Source: Nannocystis pusilla
Lineage (GTDB): Bacteria > Myxococcota_A > Polyangia > Nannocystales > Nannocystaceae
Direction: 5' to 3'
Assembly (NCBI RefSeq): GCF_020073745.1
Contig: NZ_JAIRAU010000057.1
Coordinates: 62,001-126,000, forward strand
Length of the DNA: 64,000 nt
This document shows positions 17,598-27,014 of this stretch, one piece after another; within the stretch, counting starts at the first letter, position 1; each line of letters opens with the position of its first letter. Below the pieces are notes generated by a model that saw only the letters and a list, made by a program, of their open reading frames with translations, was not told where the DNA came from and made no database searches. Both the position numbers and the translations under genes were made by a program.

Positions 17598-19352
17598 TCA
17601 CTCCTTCTTGTCGTCGCTCTTCGGCGCCCCGGGCTTCGGCGGCGCGCGGAACACCGGCGCGGGGCCAGCAGGGTTCGGCGGCGGCGAGCCGATCGCCGGC
17701 AGATCGAGCCGCGTCGTGCCGCGGGTCGGCAGGCCGGTGCGGGGCATCGCCGGCGCGAACGGAGCACCTGCCGGCGGCGGCGGGCCGCCGACGGAGTTGA
17801 GTGACGGCAGGCTCGGCGCCGGCGGCTTGTTCGGCTCGTTGGTCGGCAACACGCCGAGCAGCGTCTGCCGGCGACGGACGACGGGCGCGTCGCTGTCGGG
17901 CTTGACCTCGGGGGCGGGCGCCGGCGGGGTGACTGCCGGGCCCGCCATGAACAGCGAGGTGGCGCGCGGAGCCGGCTTCTCGCTCGCCGGCTTGGCGTCG
18001 ACCACCGGCGGAGACGGCGTGAACGGCATCGTTCCGCCGACCCGCGGCGCCGGCACGACGGGCGCCGCGCCCTTCATCGGCGCGCTGCCGATGTCGGGCA
18101 CGATGAGGCTCGGTGGCGCGACCGGGGCCGCGGCCGGCACCTCGCTCGCCAGGGCCGCGGCGACCGAATCGATCCGCGGCTTCGAATCCTCGCTCCTGTC
18201 CTTGAGCAGCTCGGACAGCGGCGGCGCCGAGGTGTGCGGCGCCGAGAACAGATCGATCTCGAGACCCGGACGCGGCGCGTCGGGATCGCGTTCGGCCGGC
18301 GGGGCTGCTTTCGGCGGCGCCGCCACGGGCGCGGGTGCCGGGGCGGGCGGCGTCGGCGACTCGACCGACGCGAACCTCCGCATCGGCTCCGACTCGGAGC
18401 GTGCGTCGTTCATCCCCGCCTCGGTGGCCGTCGGCTCGCCGCCGCCGCTGATCTCGCCCGACACGATCTCGCTGGCCGCCGCCTCGCTCGACACCACGAT
18501 CGTCGTGCGGCGCGAGCGGGCCCGACGCTCACGGCGGAGCTGGGCCTCGAGGTAGTCCTGCAGCCCCTTGCGGGCGCGCTTGATCAGGTCGTCGGTCACC
18601 GTGTCGGTCGCCGCGTCCTTGATCGCAATTTGCACCTGCTCGAGCAGCACCGAGGCCTCGTCGATGCGCTCGAGCTTCTGCAGCGCGAGCGCCTGCGCCG
18701 CCACGATGCGCGGGTGCTCGCCGATGGTCTTGCGCGCGGCCTCGATGTAGCTCAGCGCCTGCTTGAACTTCTTGCTCTCGATCAGCAGGACGATGCCGAG
18801 GTCGAGCTGGTCGCGCGGACCGAGCAGGTTGGCCTGCGTCAGCTTCTGCAGCAGCTCGCGGGCCTTCGTGCGCTCGCCGGCGAGCACGTGCGCGTGGGCC
18901 TGGGCGCTGATCAGCATCACCGCCTCGGGTTGCCCGCACAGCTCGGCCGTCTCGGCGAACCCGGCCGCCGCGGCGTGCCCGTCGCCGAGCTTGAGGTTGA
19001 GCAGCGCGGTCTGCAGGGACCGCCAGCCGGCCGGCGCGAACAGGCGGACGATCGGCCGCTCGGGCAGCTCTTTCAGCAGTTCGCCGGCGCGGGAGCGATC
19101 GGCGGCGAGCACCTCGCGGCCGAGCTGCTCGAGCCGGCTCGTCACCAGGCCCGGCAGCAGCAGGAACACGCCGAAGCCGGCGAGCACGAAGCTCACCCGC
19201 AGCGCGGTCGACGACATCAGCAGCCCGACGACGATGAGCACCCCCGGCACGGCCCACTGCACGGCCTTCCCCTGGACGGGGCGGGCGCTCCGCAGCCAGA
19301 GGTGCTGCGGGACCACGACGGCCGGAAGCTCGCTGTGTTTGGGACCTGCCAT
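17598..19352 (-). CDS. Membrane-anchored TPR-like protein with long proline-rich tail
   Basis: This 584-residue protein starts with a short cytosolic segment and two closely spaced membrane helices (near residues 30-75). A helical-repeat region of about 180 residues follows with TPR-like periodicity (for example LLNLKLGDGHAAAAGF, ARELLQKLTQANLLGPRD and KKFKQALSYIEAARKTIGEHP). The C-terminal half is low-complexity, rich in proline, alanine and serine, and probably disordered. This build is common in Myxococcota proteins of unknown function. The start is the ATG at 19352. The gene diverges from the degenerate M48-like gene, with about 120 bp between them. Confidence 0.65.
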   Translation of the reverse strand: MAGPKHSELPAVVVPQHLWLRSARPVQGKAVQWAVPGVLIVVGLLMSSTALRVSFVLAGFGVFLLLPGLVTSRLEQLGREVLAADRSRAGELLKELPERPIVRLFAPAGWRSLQTALLNLKLGDGHAAAAGFAETAELCGQPEAVMLISAQAHAHVLAGERTKARELLQKLTQANLLGPRDQLDLGIVLLIESKKFKQALSYIEAARKTIGEHPRIVAAQALALQKLERIDEASVLLEQVQIAIKDAATDTVTDDLIKRARKGLQDYLEAQLRRERRARSRRTTIVVSSEAAASEIVSGEISGGGEPTATEAGMNDARSESEPMRRFASVESPTPPAPAPAPVAAPPKAAPPAERDPDAPRPGLEIDLFSAPHTSAPPLSELLKDRSEDSKPRIDSVAAALASEVPAAAPVAPPSLIVPDIGSAPMKGAAPVVPAPRVGGTMPFTPSPPVVDAKPASEKPAPRATSLFMAGPAVTPPAPAPEVKPDSDAPVVRRRQTLLGVLPTNEPNKPPAPSLPSLNSVGGPPPPAGAPFAPAMPRTGLPTRGTTRLDLPAIGSPPPNPAGPAPVFRAPPKPGAPKSDDKKE

Positions 19353-19472
19353 GAGTTATCCGCAGCCGGGCATACCTAGATCGGCGCAGGCCTGCAAGCT
19401 GGTTTGCGCGCCGTCCGGCTTTTCGGCCGGACCCGCGACAGATCGCGTGACACGCCTGCTAGAATCGCTCCG

Positions 19473-20399
19473 GTGAGCTCCCCACTCGACCTCGGCCGCT
19501 TCGTCCAGCGCCGTCAGCTCCGCGGCTACGAGCAGGACCTCGCCCGCGCCACCTACGCCTACGGCGTCGATCTCCGCCGCTTCCAGTGGCTCAGCCACTC
19601 GCTTTCGGCCCAAACCGCCATGCGTGCGCTCGAGTTGCGGTGGAGTGAACATGCGACGTCGCTGATGACCGCGGGGGACCTACAGTACCCCGAAGGTGCC
19701 GAGAGTCTCCCGATTCTGCAAGAGCTCATCCAGATCGCCGAGCTCTTGCAGGCGGGCTTACCCGGCATCCGCTTCGTCACTGCGAAGGGCCGCGCGTCGG
19801 GAGTGTGGCCGCTCGTGGCGCCGATCGCCAACTCTCGCGGCGGCGACGCGTGGCTCGTCCTCGACCGCGACGGTCTGCAGGCCGAGAGCCCGGCCGTCCG
19901 CGCCTTCTTTCTCGCGCAGGGCCTCGCCCACCTGCAGTGCGGCCACGGCGGCCTGTTCATGGCGCATCTCATGAGTGCGCGCGACCGCATCACGCACGGC
20001 CTCGTCCGCGCCACGCTGCGCTCGTGGAGTCAGGTCGCCGTTTTCTCGGCCGACCGCGCCGGCCTGCTCGCCGCGGGCGAGCTCGAGCCGGCCTTGCAAG
20101 CGCTCGACCCGCGCGGCCGCCCCCGGCCCGACTGGCTGCCGGCCTTCTCACCGCGAGCCGAGCGCGAGCGCGCCCTGCGGGAGTTCGACCGCAGCCGCGT
20201 CGTCGCGCGCATTCGCTCGCAGCAACGCCACCGCCGCGAGCAGGTCTCGACCGAGGAGATCGTCGCGGCGCTCGAACCCGGCGAGGCGACCGGCGCGCCT
20301 GCGCAGCCGGCGGACGCGCCCGCCGCCGAAGTCCCGGCCGACGCCTGGCCGCTCGCGCGCTGTGATCAGCGCCTCACTTCGCGACTGAGGCTCCTGTGA
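19473..20399 (+). CDS. Degenerate M48-like (pseudo-metallopeptidase) protein
   Basis: This 308-residue protein resembles M48 metallopeptidases in the middle: FFLAQGLAHLQCGHGG sits where HELGHxxxGH is expected, and VFSADRAGLLAAGELEPALQAL matches the 'ElsaDRAGLL' segment of M48 peptidases. The catalytic glutamate and first histidine of HExxH are missing (GLAHL), and the glutamate before ADRAG is a phenylalanine/serine, so it is probably inactive. The likely start is GTG 19473; a TTG at 19404 is an alternative. Its stop shares a base with the ATG of the first dynamin-like gene, so it is co-translated with the GTPases and may be a partner protein. The family call is inference from two motifs. Confidence 0.5.
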   Translation: MSSPLDLGRFVQRRQLRGYEQDLARATYAYGVDLRRFQWLSHSLSAQTAMRALELRWSEHATSLMTAGDLQYPEGAESLPILQELIQIAELLQAGLPGIRFVTAKGRASGVWPLVAPIANSRGGDAWLVLDRDGLQAESPAVRAFFLAQGLAHLQCGHGGLFMAHLMSARDRITHGLVRATLRSWSQVAVFSADRAGLLAAGELEPALQALDPRGRPRPDWLPAFSPRAERERALREFDRSRVVARIRSQQRHRREQVSTEEIVAALEPGEATGAPAQPADAPAAEVPADAWPLARCDQRLTSRLRLL

Positions 20400-22237
20400 T
20401 GACGAGCTCTCCCACGGATCCCGTTCCCTCCGCACTCCTCCACCTCGCCGAGGGCCTGCGCCAGGCCGCCGACCAACTCGGGCTGCCGCGGCTCGGCGCC
20501 CAGGTCGTGCAGGAGACCACCCGCCGGCTCACCGAGTCGCGCCTGCGCGTGCTCGTGCTCGGCGAGATCAAGCAGGGCAAGAGCACTTTGATCAACGCCC
20601 TCCTCGGCGAGGCCCTGCTGCCCACCGGCGTCACGCCGACCACCGGTGCGGTCGTGCAGTTGGTCCGCGGCGACGCCCTCGAGCACCGCCTCGAGCGCCC
20701 GGGCGGCTCCGAGGTCCTCGAGCCGGCGCGCTTCGCCGAGCTCGCGCGCGGCAAGTCGCCGATCGAGGGCTCGCTGATCGTCACCACCCCGAGCGAGCAG
20801 CTCCCGCCGGAGCTCGAGCTCATCGACACCCCCGGCATCAACGACATCCTCCGCCTGCGCACCCTCATCAGCCGCGGCGAGCTGCCCCGCGGCGACGCCC
20901 TGCTGCTCGTGCTCGACGCCACCCAGGTGCTCAAGCGCACCGAGCTGGCCTTCCTGCGCGACGCCCTGATCGCCGTCGGCGGGCTCGGGGACAGCGGCGC
21001 CACCTTGTTGCTCGCGCTCAACCGCGTCGATCTGATCCCCGAGGCCGAGCGACCGGCTGTCCTTTCGCACATCCAGGCCCAGCTCGCGAGCATGATCCCG
21101 GGCCCGCTCGAGATCTTCCAGACCGACGCGCGCACCGCCGGCAAAGATCCGGCGAAGGACACGCTCGGCGTGCGCGAGGTCCTGCGCCTGCGCGAGCGGC
21201 TCAAGCAGCTCGCCGGCCAGACCCGCACCCTGTCGCCGCCGCGCGCCCGCACCTACTTGCTGCGCAGCGCCGACCTGCTGGCGCACCACGCCGCCACCCT
21301 CGCCCGCGCCCTCCGGCTCGAGCACGCGGCGGTGCGCGCCGAGCTGGCCGCGGTGCAGAAGGCGTTCATCGAGCAGCGCCTCGACGTCGAGCAGCAGCGG
21401 GCCACCATCGCCACCCAGCGCGCCGAGATCGTCACGCGCACGCGCGAGCACCTCGCCAACTTCCGCGGCGAGCTGGAAGACGCGATCCTCAAGCAGCTCG
21501 ACCGCCCCGACCTGCGGATCACCGCCGAGCTGCTGCCCACCGCCTCGCAGGACGCGCTCATGCACTTCGTCTACGGCGAAGCCGAGCGCCTGCGCCTCGC
21601 CCTCGAGGGCCTCACGCGCGAGGTCCTGCAGACCTGCGGCGAACAGGCCCAGCGGCGCCTCGCGGCCGCCATGCTCAGCCTCGGCCTGCGCGGCCCCGTC
21701 ATCCACCTGCGCCCGCCCTCGGTGTTCGTCGAGGCCGGAACTCTCGCTGTGGGCATCGCCGGCACCGCGGTGATGTACTTCGGCAACATCGTCACCGGCC
21801 TGGTGATGACCGTCGCCGCCCCGCTCGCCACCATGGTCCTGCGCGAGCGCAGCGTGCGTGAGGTCCGCGCGGCGGCCCGCGCCAGCGTCCCGAGCGCCCT
21901 CGCCACCGCCTTCGGCGACCTCGAGTCCGCGCTGGTCCGCGCCGTCGACGATCACGTCGCCACGCTCGAGGAGATCCTCGTGCTCGCGCACGGCCAGCTC
22001 GGCGATCAATTGCAGTCGCTCCTGCAGCGCGTGGTCGACCTCGACGACCACGTCGCGCTGCCCGAGGCCACGCCGCCGGTGGCGGCTCCCACGAGCGACC
22101 CTGCCCCGCAACCTGTCTCTTCAGTCAGCGAGGCGCGCAAGACCGCAGCCGCCGAGCTGCGCGCGCTCGAGCCCCGGCTCGCCGACCTCCGCGCCCAGAT
22201 CGCCGCGGTCCCGATCGCCCCCGAGCAAGCGCGATGA
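20399..22237 (+). CDS. Dynamin-like GTPase, first of a tandem pair
   Basis: This 612-residue bacterial dynamin-like protein has the G1 motif GEIKQGKST (near residues 56-64), G2 within TPTTG, G3 DTPGIND and G4 NRVD. After a helical stalk region a strongly hydrophobic segment (GTLAVGIAGTAVMYFGNIVTG and onward, near residues 445-480) could insert in the membrane as the paddle does in related proteins. Such GTPases bend or fuse membranes and often work as pairs. The start ATG at 20399 overlaps the preceding TGA (TGATG), and the next gene overlaps its stop (ATGA), so the three genes form one coupled operon. Confidence 0.85.
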   Translation: MTSSPTDPVPSALLHLAEGLRQAADQLGLPRLGAQVVQETTRRLTESRLRVLVLGEIKQGKSTLINALLGEALLPTGVTPTTGAVVQLVRGDALEHRLERPGGSEVLEPARFAELARGKSPIEGSLIVTTPSEQLPPELELIDTPGINDILRLRTLISRGELPRGDALLLVLDATQVLKRTELAFLRDALIAVGGLGDSGATLLLALNRVDLIPEAERPAVLSHIQAQLASMIPGPLEIFQTDARTAGKDPAKDTLGVREVLRLRERLKQLAGQTRTLSPPRARTYLLRSADLLAHHAATLARALRLEHAAVRAELAAVQKAFIEQRLDVEQQRATIATQRAEIVTRTREHLANFRGELEDAILKQLDRPDLRITAELLPTASQDALMHFVYGEAERLRLALEGLTREVLQTCGEQAQRRLAAAMLSLGLRGPVIHLRPPSVFVEAGTLAVGIAGTAVMYFGNIVTGLVMTVAAPLATMVLRERSVREVRAAARASVPSALATAFGDLESALVRAVDDHVATLEEILVLAHGQLGDQLQSLLQRVVDLDDHVALPEATPPVAAPTSDPAPQPVSSVSEARKTAAAELRALEPRLADLRAQIAAVPIAPEQAR

Positions 22238-25200
22238 GCGACGACCACACGAAGAAGCCCAAGGACGACGACAAGAACCCGCTGCGCTCGATGGGGTCCG
22301 CCCTCGGGGGTTGGGCCAAGCGCATGGGCACGATCCTCAGCGAGGTCGCGCAGCAAGGCCCGCCGGAGGAGGTCGCGCGAGCGATCGCCCAGGCCCGCGA
22401 GCTCAGCCTGGTGGGCGACTACGCCGGCGCCGCCGCGCGCCTGCGCGATCCGCTGACCCAGCGGCCCAACGACGCGCACCTCAAGCTCGCGCTGGCGATC
22501 ACCCGCGTCGCTCAGGTCCTCACCGGCAACGCCCACCTGAGCGTGCTTCTCGAGCTGTCCGAGCCGCACAACAAGCGCGGCGAGCGGGCCCTGCCCGAGA
22601 CCCTGGCCGAGGCCGCGCGCCTGCTCCTGCGCGACGACTACGACGCCGCGCTCGACCAGCTCCGCCGCGGGCGCAAGCTGGTCGAGGACGCCGCGGAGCC
22701 GGCGATCTTCGACGCGCGCTTCCTGCTCAACCTGCTCACCACCCTCCTCCAGATCCAGCGCGGCCGCTTCGAGCGCGGCCTGCTCGAGTTCCAGCGCACG
22801 CGCGCCCGCCTGCCCGAAGGGACACGTGGTCCCTTGCGCGCGCTGCTGGTCCGCGAGGGCGCGCAGCTGCTCCTCGCCGAGGATCACGTCGACGAGGCGA
22901 TCGCCTGGCTCACCGGCGAGGCCGACCTCGGCAACACCGCCGCCGAGGTCGACCAGGGCACCGCCACCGCCCGCGCCTACCTCGCCGTCGCGCTCGCGGC
23001 CAAGGGCGACCGCGCGGGCGCCGAGGCCGTGCGTCCGAAGATCCCCGCGCGCCCCGAGTGGGAAGAGCACCTCGTCCGCGTCCACCTGTGCCTCGGGACA
23101 GGTGCCGACGCGCGCCCGCTCGCGCTGCGCCACCTCCAGCAGGACCCGCAGAACCCGCGCCGCAAGCGGTTGTGGGCCCTGTGCGAGGTCGCGGCCTGGC
23201 CGGTCGGCGGCTGCGACGCGAGCCCGGCCACCCGCGCCACCGTCCTCGACGCCCTCGTCGACGCCGCCTCGTCGGCCGCCGGCGAGCGGCAGGAGCGGCA
23301 CCTCCACGAGCTGGCCCACGTCGCCCTGCGCGCCGACCTCCTGTCCGATGGGACAGTCGCGCTGATGCGCCGCCGCCTGCAGGACGGCGCCGCCAGTGCC
23401 CCCGAGGAGCTGCGGCTCGTCAACGCTCGCCGGCGCCTGCACGACAACGACGAGCGCGCCGCCGACGACTTCCTCGCCGGTCCGCCGCCGCGCTTCCGCA
23501 GCCAGCCCGACCTCGGCGGCCCCTTCGGCCCCGACGAGATCTCCCCCCTGCGCGACGCCAGCCAGCGCCTCGGCGTCCTGCGCGGCCAGCGAGCCCTCGC
23601 CTCCGCCGAGTTCTGCCTCAAGAGCCATGCCTCTGGGGACAGCCAGCCAGTCAACCTGCACGAGGCCGCGCAGGAGTACCTGGTCGAGGTCCTCACCGAG
23701 GCGCCCGAGCACGAGCGGGCGCGGGCGCTGCTGGCCCAGCTCGCGCAGCCGCTTCAGAGCCATCGCCTCGAGGACCTGCTCGCCGCCGCCACGGCCTTGC
23801 TCGCCGCCATCCCCAGCCGCGTCCTCGGCGTCCCGATCTCCGGCGTCCAGGACGCGCTCACCGGCGTGATCGCGGCGCGCGAACGCCTCGCGCGCCCGCT
23901 GACGATCGCCGTCATGGGCGAGTTCTCCTCGGGCAAGAGCACCTTCGTCAACGCCCTGCTCGGCGAGGTCGTCGCGCCGATGGGCGTGCTGCCGACCACC
24001 ACCACCATCAACTTCTTCCGCCGCGGCCCCACCGGCGGCGGGCGCGTGCACTACCGCGACGGCAGCATCGGCACGATCGCGCGCGGCGAGGTCCACACCT
24101 TCCTGCGCGGCCTCGACGACGTCGCGGCGAGCCGGGTGCGGCACATGGAGATCGAGCGCACCTCGGCGCGCATGGGCGAGGCCGCGGTGGTCGACACGCC
24201 GGGCCTCAACGCGCTCGACGGCTTCCACGAGCGGGTCGCCCGCGAGTTCGTCGACGAGGCCGACGCGATCATCTGGATCTTCTCGGCCACGCGCGGCGGC
24301 GCGGCCTCCGAGGCGGGTGTCCTCAAGGCCATGCGAGCCGACGGCCGCCAGGTCCTCGGCGTCCTCAACAAGGTCGACACCCTCGACCCCGAGGAGCGCG
24401 CCGAGCTGACCGACTACCTCAAGCAGCAGTTCGGCGACGTCCTGCTCGACATCATCCCCGTGTGCGCCAGCGAGGCGCTCGAGCTACGCACCGGCATCGC
24501 CGATCCGGCCGTACGCCACGACGACCCCTTCCGCGCCGTCGAGGACGCGCTCGAGACCCACTTCCTCGCCCACGCCCGCGAGCTCAAGCGCTCGCTCGCC
24601 GCCCGCCGCCTCGGCGACGCGCTCGCCAGCACCGGCGCCGCCGTCCGCCAGGCGATCGCCGGCCTCGAGGAGAAGGCCAGCCGGAGCGGCCCTGTCGGCT
24701 CCGACCCCGTTCACCTCGAGGCCCGCCTCGTCGCCCTCGGCGACAAGGTCTACGGCCAGCTGCTCGCCCTCGACGACCTGCTCACCCGCGAGTGCCTCGC
24801 CCTCGGCGTCCTGCGAGCCGGCGCCGGCGGCAAGATCCTCGTCACCGACCAGGACGTCACGTACCTGACGGCTGTCCTTCGGGACAGCATCCTGCGCGCC
24901 CTCCAGGCCGACCTCGGCGAGCTGTCCCAAGAGCCAGACTCCGACGCGTTCTCCGACATCCTCGCCGCGCGCCTGGTCCCGTGGGCGCAGGGCTACCTCG
25001 ACAGCCTCGAGTCGTCCGGCTTCATCGCCTCGCTGATCCACGAGCACGGCCACGGCGTCGCCAAGGGCGAGGCCGCCTTGCGCGAGCGCTACCGCAGCGC
25101 CCTCGCCCCGGTCGCCGCCAGCTGGCGCAAGTTCATCCGCGGCCAGGTCCGGGCGATCCGCCAGAGCATCGCCCAGATGCAGCACCGCACCGCCTCCGCC

Positions 25201-25287
25201 CCCAGCGCCGAGGCCCTGCGCCTGCGCGCCACCACCCTCGCCGGCGTCGACGCCCTGCTCTCCGGCCTCGAACAGGTCGCCCCCTGA
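22234..25287 (+). CDS. Large dynamin-like GTPase with N-terminal helical-repeat domain, second of pair
   Basis: This 1017-residue protein combines about 540 residues of helical, TPR-like sequence (for example AQARELSLVGDYAGAAARL) with a dynamin-type GTPase domain. The motifs are G1 GEFSSGKS (562-569), a TTTT G2 segment, G3 DTPG (654-657) and G4 NKVD (712-715), followed by a helical stalk. Unlike the partner gene no strong membrane segment is evident. Several TGTCC..GGACA palindromes lie in frame, including 24871-24888 and copies near 23093, 23340 and 23628. The N-terminal extension is unusual for bacterial dynamins and may recruit a partner. The start is ATG 22234, overlapping the previous stop. 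Confidence 0.82.
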   Translation: MSDDHTKKPKDDDKNPLRSMGSALGGWAKRMGTILSEVAQQGPPEEVARAIAQARELSLVGDYAGAAARLRDPLTQRPNDAHLKLALAITRVAQVLTGNAHLSVLLELSEPHNKRGERALPETLAEAARLLLRDDYDAALDQLRRGRKLVEDAAEPAIFDARFLLNLLTTLLQIQRGRFERGLLEFQRTRARLPEGTRGPLRALLVREGAQLLLAEDHVDEAIAWLTGEADLGNTAAEVDQGTATARAYLAVALAAKGDRAGAEAVRPKIPARPEWEEHLVRVHLCLGTGADARPLALRHLQQDPQNPRRKRLWALCEVAAWPVGGCDASPATRATVLDALVDAASSAAGERQERHLHELAHVALRADLLSDGTVALMRRRLQDGAASAPEELRLVNARRRLHDNDERAADDFLAGPPPRFRSQPDLGGPFGPDEISPLRDASQRLGVLRGQRALASAEFCLKSHASGDSQPVNLHEAAQEYLVEVLTEAPEHERARALLAQLAQPLQSHRLEDLLAAATALLAAIPSRVLGVPISGVQDALTGVIAARERLARPLTIAVMGEFSSGKSTFVNALLGEVVAPMGVLPTTTTINFFRRGPTGGGRVHYRDGSIGTIARGEVHTFLRGLDDVAASRVRHMEIERTSARMGEAAVVDTPGLNALDGFHERVAREFVDEADAIIWIFSATRGGAASEAGVLKAMRADGRQVLGVLNKVDTLDPEERAELTDYLKQQFGDVLLDIIPVCASEALELRTGIADPAVRHDDPFRAVEDALETHFLAHARELKRSLAARRLGDALASTGAAVRQAIAGLEEKASRSGPVGSDPVHLEARLVALGDKVYGQLLALDDLLTRECLALGVLRAGAGGKILVTDQDVTYLTAVLRDSILRALQADLGELSQEPDSDAFSDILAARLVPWAQGYLDSLESSGFIASLIHEHGHGVAKGEAALRERYRSALAPVAASWRKFIRGQVRAIRQSIAQMQHRTASAPSAEALRLRATTLAGVDALLSGLEQVAP
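24871..24888. repeat. Dispersed palindrome GCTGTCCTTCGGGACAGC inside a dynamin-like gene
   Basis: This is a perfect copy of the family with a C(TTCG)G loop. As RNA it would form the very stable cUUCGg tetraloop hairpin. It is in frame and encodes AVLRDSI. Confidence 0.85.
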
Positions 25288-25492
25288 GCCGGGCCAAGTC
25301 CGGCGCGGCCTTTTCGCGGAGCGAGGCCCACGCCGACCCCGGCGCCGCGTCTTCCCTGGGGCGCACTCGTGGAGCCGTCCGGGCCGCCCCACGCAGCGCG
25401 GCCTTTCGCGGCCTAACGGCGGGCGCGAATGCCGTCGAACCACCTCGACCGAACCACGGGCGCGACAATGCGCTATCGTCCGGCCTCGAGCC

Positions 25493-26167
25493 ATGAGCCT
25501 TGAACACACCTGGCCCGCCTGGGGCCTCGACGAGGCCGGTCGCGGCCCGATCCTCGGACCGATGACTCTCGCGCTGGTCGCCCTCGACGCCGAGCCGGCC
25601 GCCGAGCTGCGCAGCCTCGGCGTCCAGGACAGCAAGCGCTTCGGGGCAGGTCCCAAGGCACAGGAACTTCGGGCCAGCCTCGCCCTCGAGATCCGCCGCC
25701 TCGCCCGCGTGTGCGTGCACGTCGAGATCCACGTCGACGTCATCGACGAGCACACCTTCCGCGGCCAGCTCAACGTGCTCGAGCAGCGCACCGCGCTGAG
25801 GCTGCTCGCCGACTCCGGCGCCCCCGAGGACGCGCACATCATCGCCGACGGCTGCCGGATCTTCACCCCGCTCCAGCGCAGCTACCCGCGCCTGTGCGCC
25901 GTCGACAAGGGCGAGTCGGCCCACGTCGCCGTCGCCGCGGCGTCGATCATCGCCAAGCACGCCCGCGACGAGGCCTTCGCTGCGATCGCCGCCCGCTACG
26001 CCCCCGAGTTCGGCCCGATCGCCGGCGGCGGCTACCTCAACGCCGCCACCCGCCGCTTCCTCGACGCCTACAACAAGGTCCACGCCCGCCTGCCCCCCGA
26101 GGCTCGCAAGAGTTGGGGCGCCGAGAAAGTCGACGCAGGCGCTCAGCTCGCGCTCATGCCCGAGTGA
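25493..26167 (+). CDS. rnhB: Ribonuclease HII
   Basis: This 224-residue protein cleaves RNA in RNA-DNA hybrids and at single misincorporated ribonucleotides. GLDEAGRGPILGPM (residues 11-24) holds the DEAGRG active-site signature. A further acidic residue is in IIADG, and DKGESAHVAVAAASIIAKHARD is the conserved second block. The short length and sequence favour HII over HIII, although the second block is somewhat HIII-like. The start is the ATG at 25493. About 200 bp of GC-rich, gene-free sequence precede it. Confidence 0.9.
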   Translation: MSLEHTWPAWGLDEAGRGPILGPMTLALVALDAEPAAELRSLGVQDSKRFGAGPKAQELRASLALEIRRLARVCVHVEIHVDVIDEHTFRGQLNVLEQRTALRLLADSGAPEDAHIIADGCRIFTPLQRSYPRLCAVDKGESAHVAVAAASIIAKHARDEAFAAIAARYAPEFGPIAGGGYLNAATRRFLDAYNKVHARLPPEARKSWGAEKVDAGAQLALMPE

Positions 26168-26174
26168 GCGAGCG

Positions 26175-26313
26175 ACATGTCCTCCAGGACATGCGTTGAA
26201 TCTGCCCCCAAGGGCATGCCCCCAAGCACATGTCCTCCTGGCAAGGTCTTTTAAAGACTTTGCCTTCAAGACATGCCCTTGGGCCATGTCCAGTTTTCTG
26301 TCCCGAAGGACAG
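26175..26313. repeat. Dense cluster of short palindromes between convergent rnhB and sigma-factor genes
   Basis: The 154-bp convergent gap is made almost entirely of inverted repeats: ACATGTCCTCCAGGACATG at 26175, GGGCATGCCC at 26212-26221, a 12-bp-arm hairpin at 26240-26264, an ATGCCCTTGGGCCAT element near 26272, and CTGTCCCGAAGGACAG at 26298-26313. It looks like a nest of the dispersed TGTCC..GGACA family. Confidence 0.85.
26240..26264. terminator. Hairpin terminator between rnhB and ECF sigma gene
   Basis: An inverted repeat with 12-bp arms (GGCAAGGTCTTT and AAAGACTTTGCC, one mismatch) is centred on 26252. It lies between two convergent stops and should act on both strands, though no long T tract follows. 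Confidence 0.55.
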
Positions 26314-26321
26314 CTCCATTT

Positions 26322-26936
26322 TTAAACATTGAAGTCGGCCAGATCTTGCCGCAGCTTCTCGAGCGCGTAGCGCATGCGGCTCTTGACCGTATTCTCCGGC
26401 GCGCCGACGATGTCGCCGATCTCTTTGAACGAGAGCCCGTTGATCTGGCGCATCAAGAACACCTCGCGCTGGTCTTCGGGCAGCAGGTCGATCGCGCGGG
26501 CGATCCGCTGGCGGATCTGCGGCGCGGCTGCGCGCTCGTCGGTCGGCACCTCGTCGGCCGCGACCGTCTCCACCATCGCCGGGCCCTCGTCATCGGCGCC
26601 CTTGCGCGGCGTGTCGAGCGACGTCGTGCGGCGGAACTTCGCGCGGCGGCTCTCGTCGACGCACAGGTTGCGGGCGATCGTGTAGAGCCAGGTCGTCAGC
26701 TTGGCCGTGCGCTCGTAGCGGTCCTTCGAGCGGACCACCCGGAGAAACACTTCCTGCAGCAGCTCTTCCGCGCGGCTGCGGTTCTGCACGCTGCGCAGGA
26801 GGAAGTTGAACAGCCCGCGGCGGTGGCGCGCGACCAGCTCTTCGAACGCCCGCGCGTCGCCGTCGCGGAAGCTCAGCATCAGCGCCTCGTCGCTGCGCGC
26901 CTCGGGCGGGCGGCCGTTGCGGTGCGGGTCGTCCAT
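26322..26936 (-). CDS. ECF-type RNA polymerase sigma factor
   Basis: This 204-residue group 4 sigma factor has the region 2 helix (DGDARAFEELVARHRRGLFNFLLR), region 2.4 (TWLYTIARNLCVDESRR) and a region 4 helix-turn-helix (LPEDQREVFLMRQINGLSFKEIGDIVGAPENTVKSRMRYALEKLR). It directs RNA polymerase to its own promoter class. No anti-sigma gene is adjacent, so how it is held inactive is not visible. The start is the ATG at 26936; about 78 bp separate it from mutM, and it is transcribed in the same direction. Confidence 0.92.
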   Translation of the reverse strand: MDDPHRNGRPPEARSDEALMLSFRDGDARAFEELVARHRRGLFNFLLRSVQNRSRAEELLQEVFLRVVRSKDRYERTAKLTTWLYTIARNLCVDESRRAKFRRTTSLDTPRKGADDEGPAMVETVAADEVPTDERAAAPQIRQRIARAIDLLPEDQREVFLMRQINGLSFKEIGDIVGAPENTVKSRMRYALEKLRQDLADFNV

Positions 26937-27014
26937 GCCTTCGATGGCGGCCCTCAGTGTGCGCCCAGGGCCAGCGCTCTGGCAAGACTCAGGCCAGAGC
27001 CGCTGCCCCGCGGC

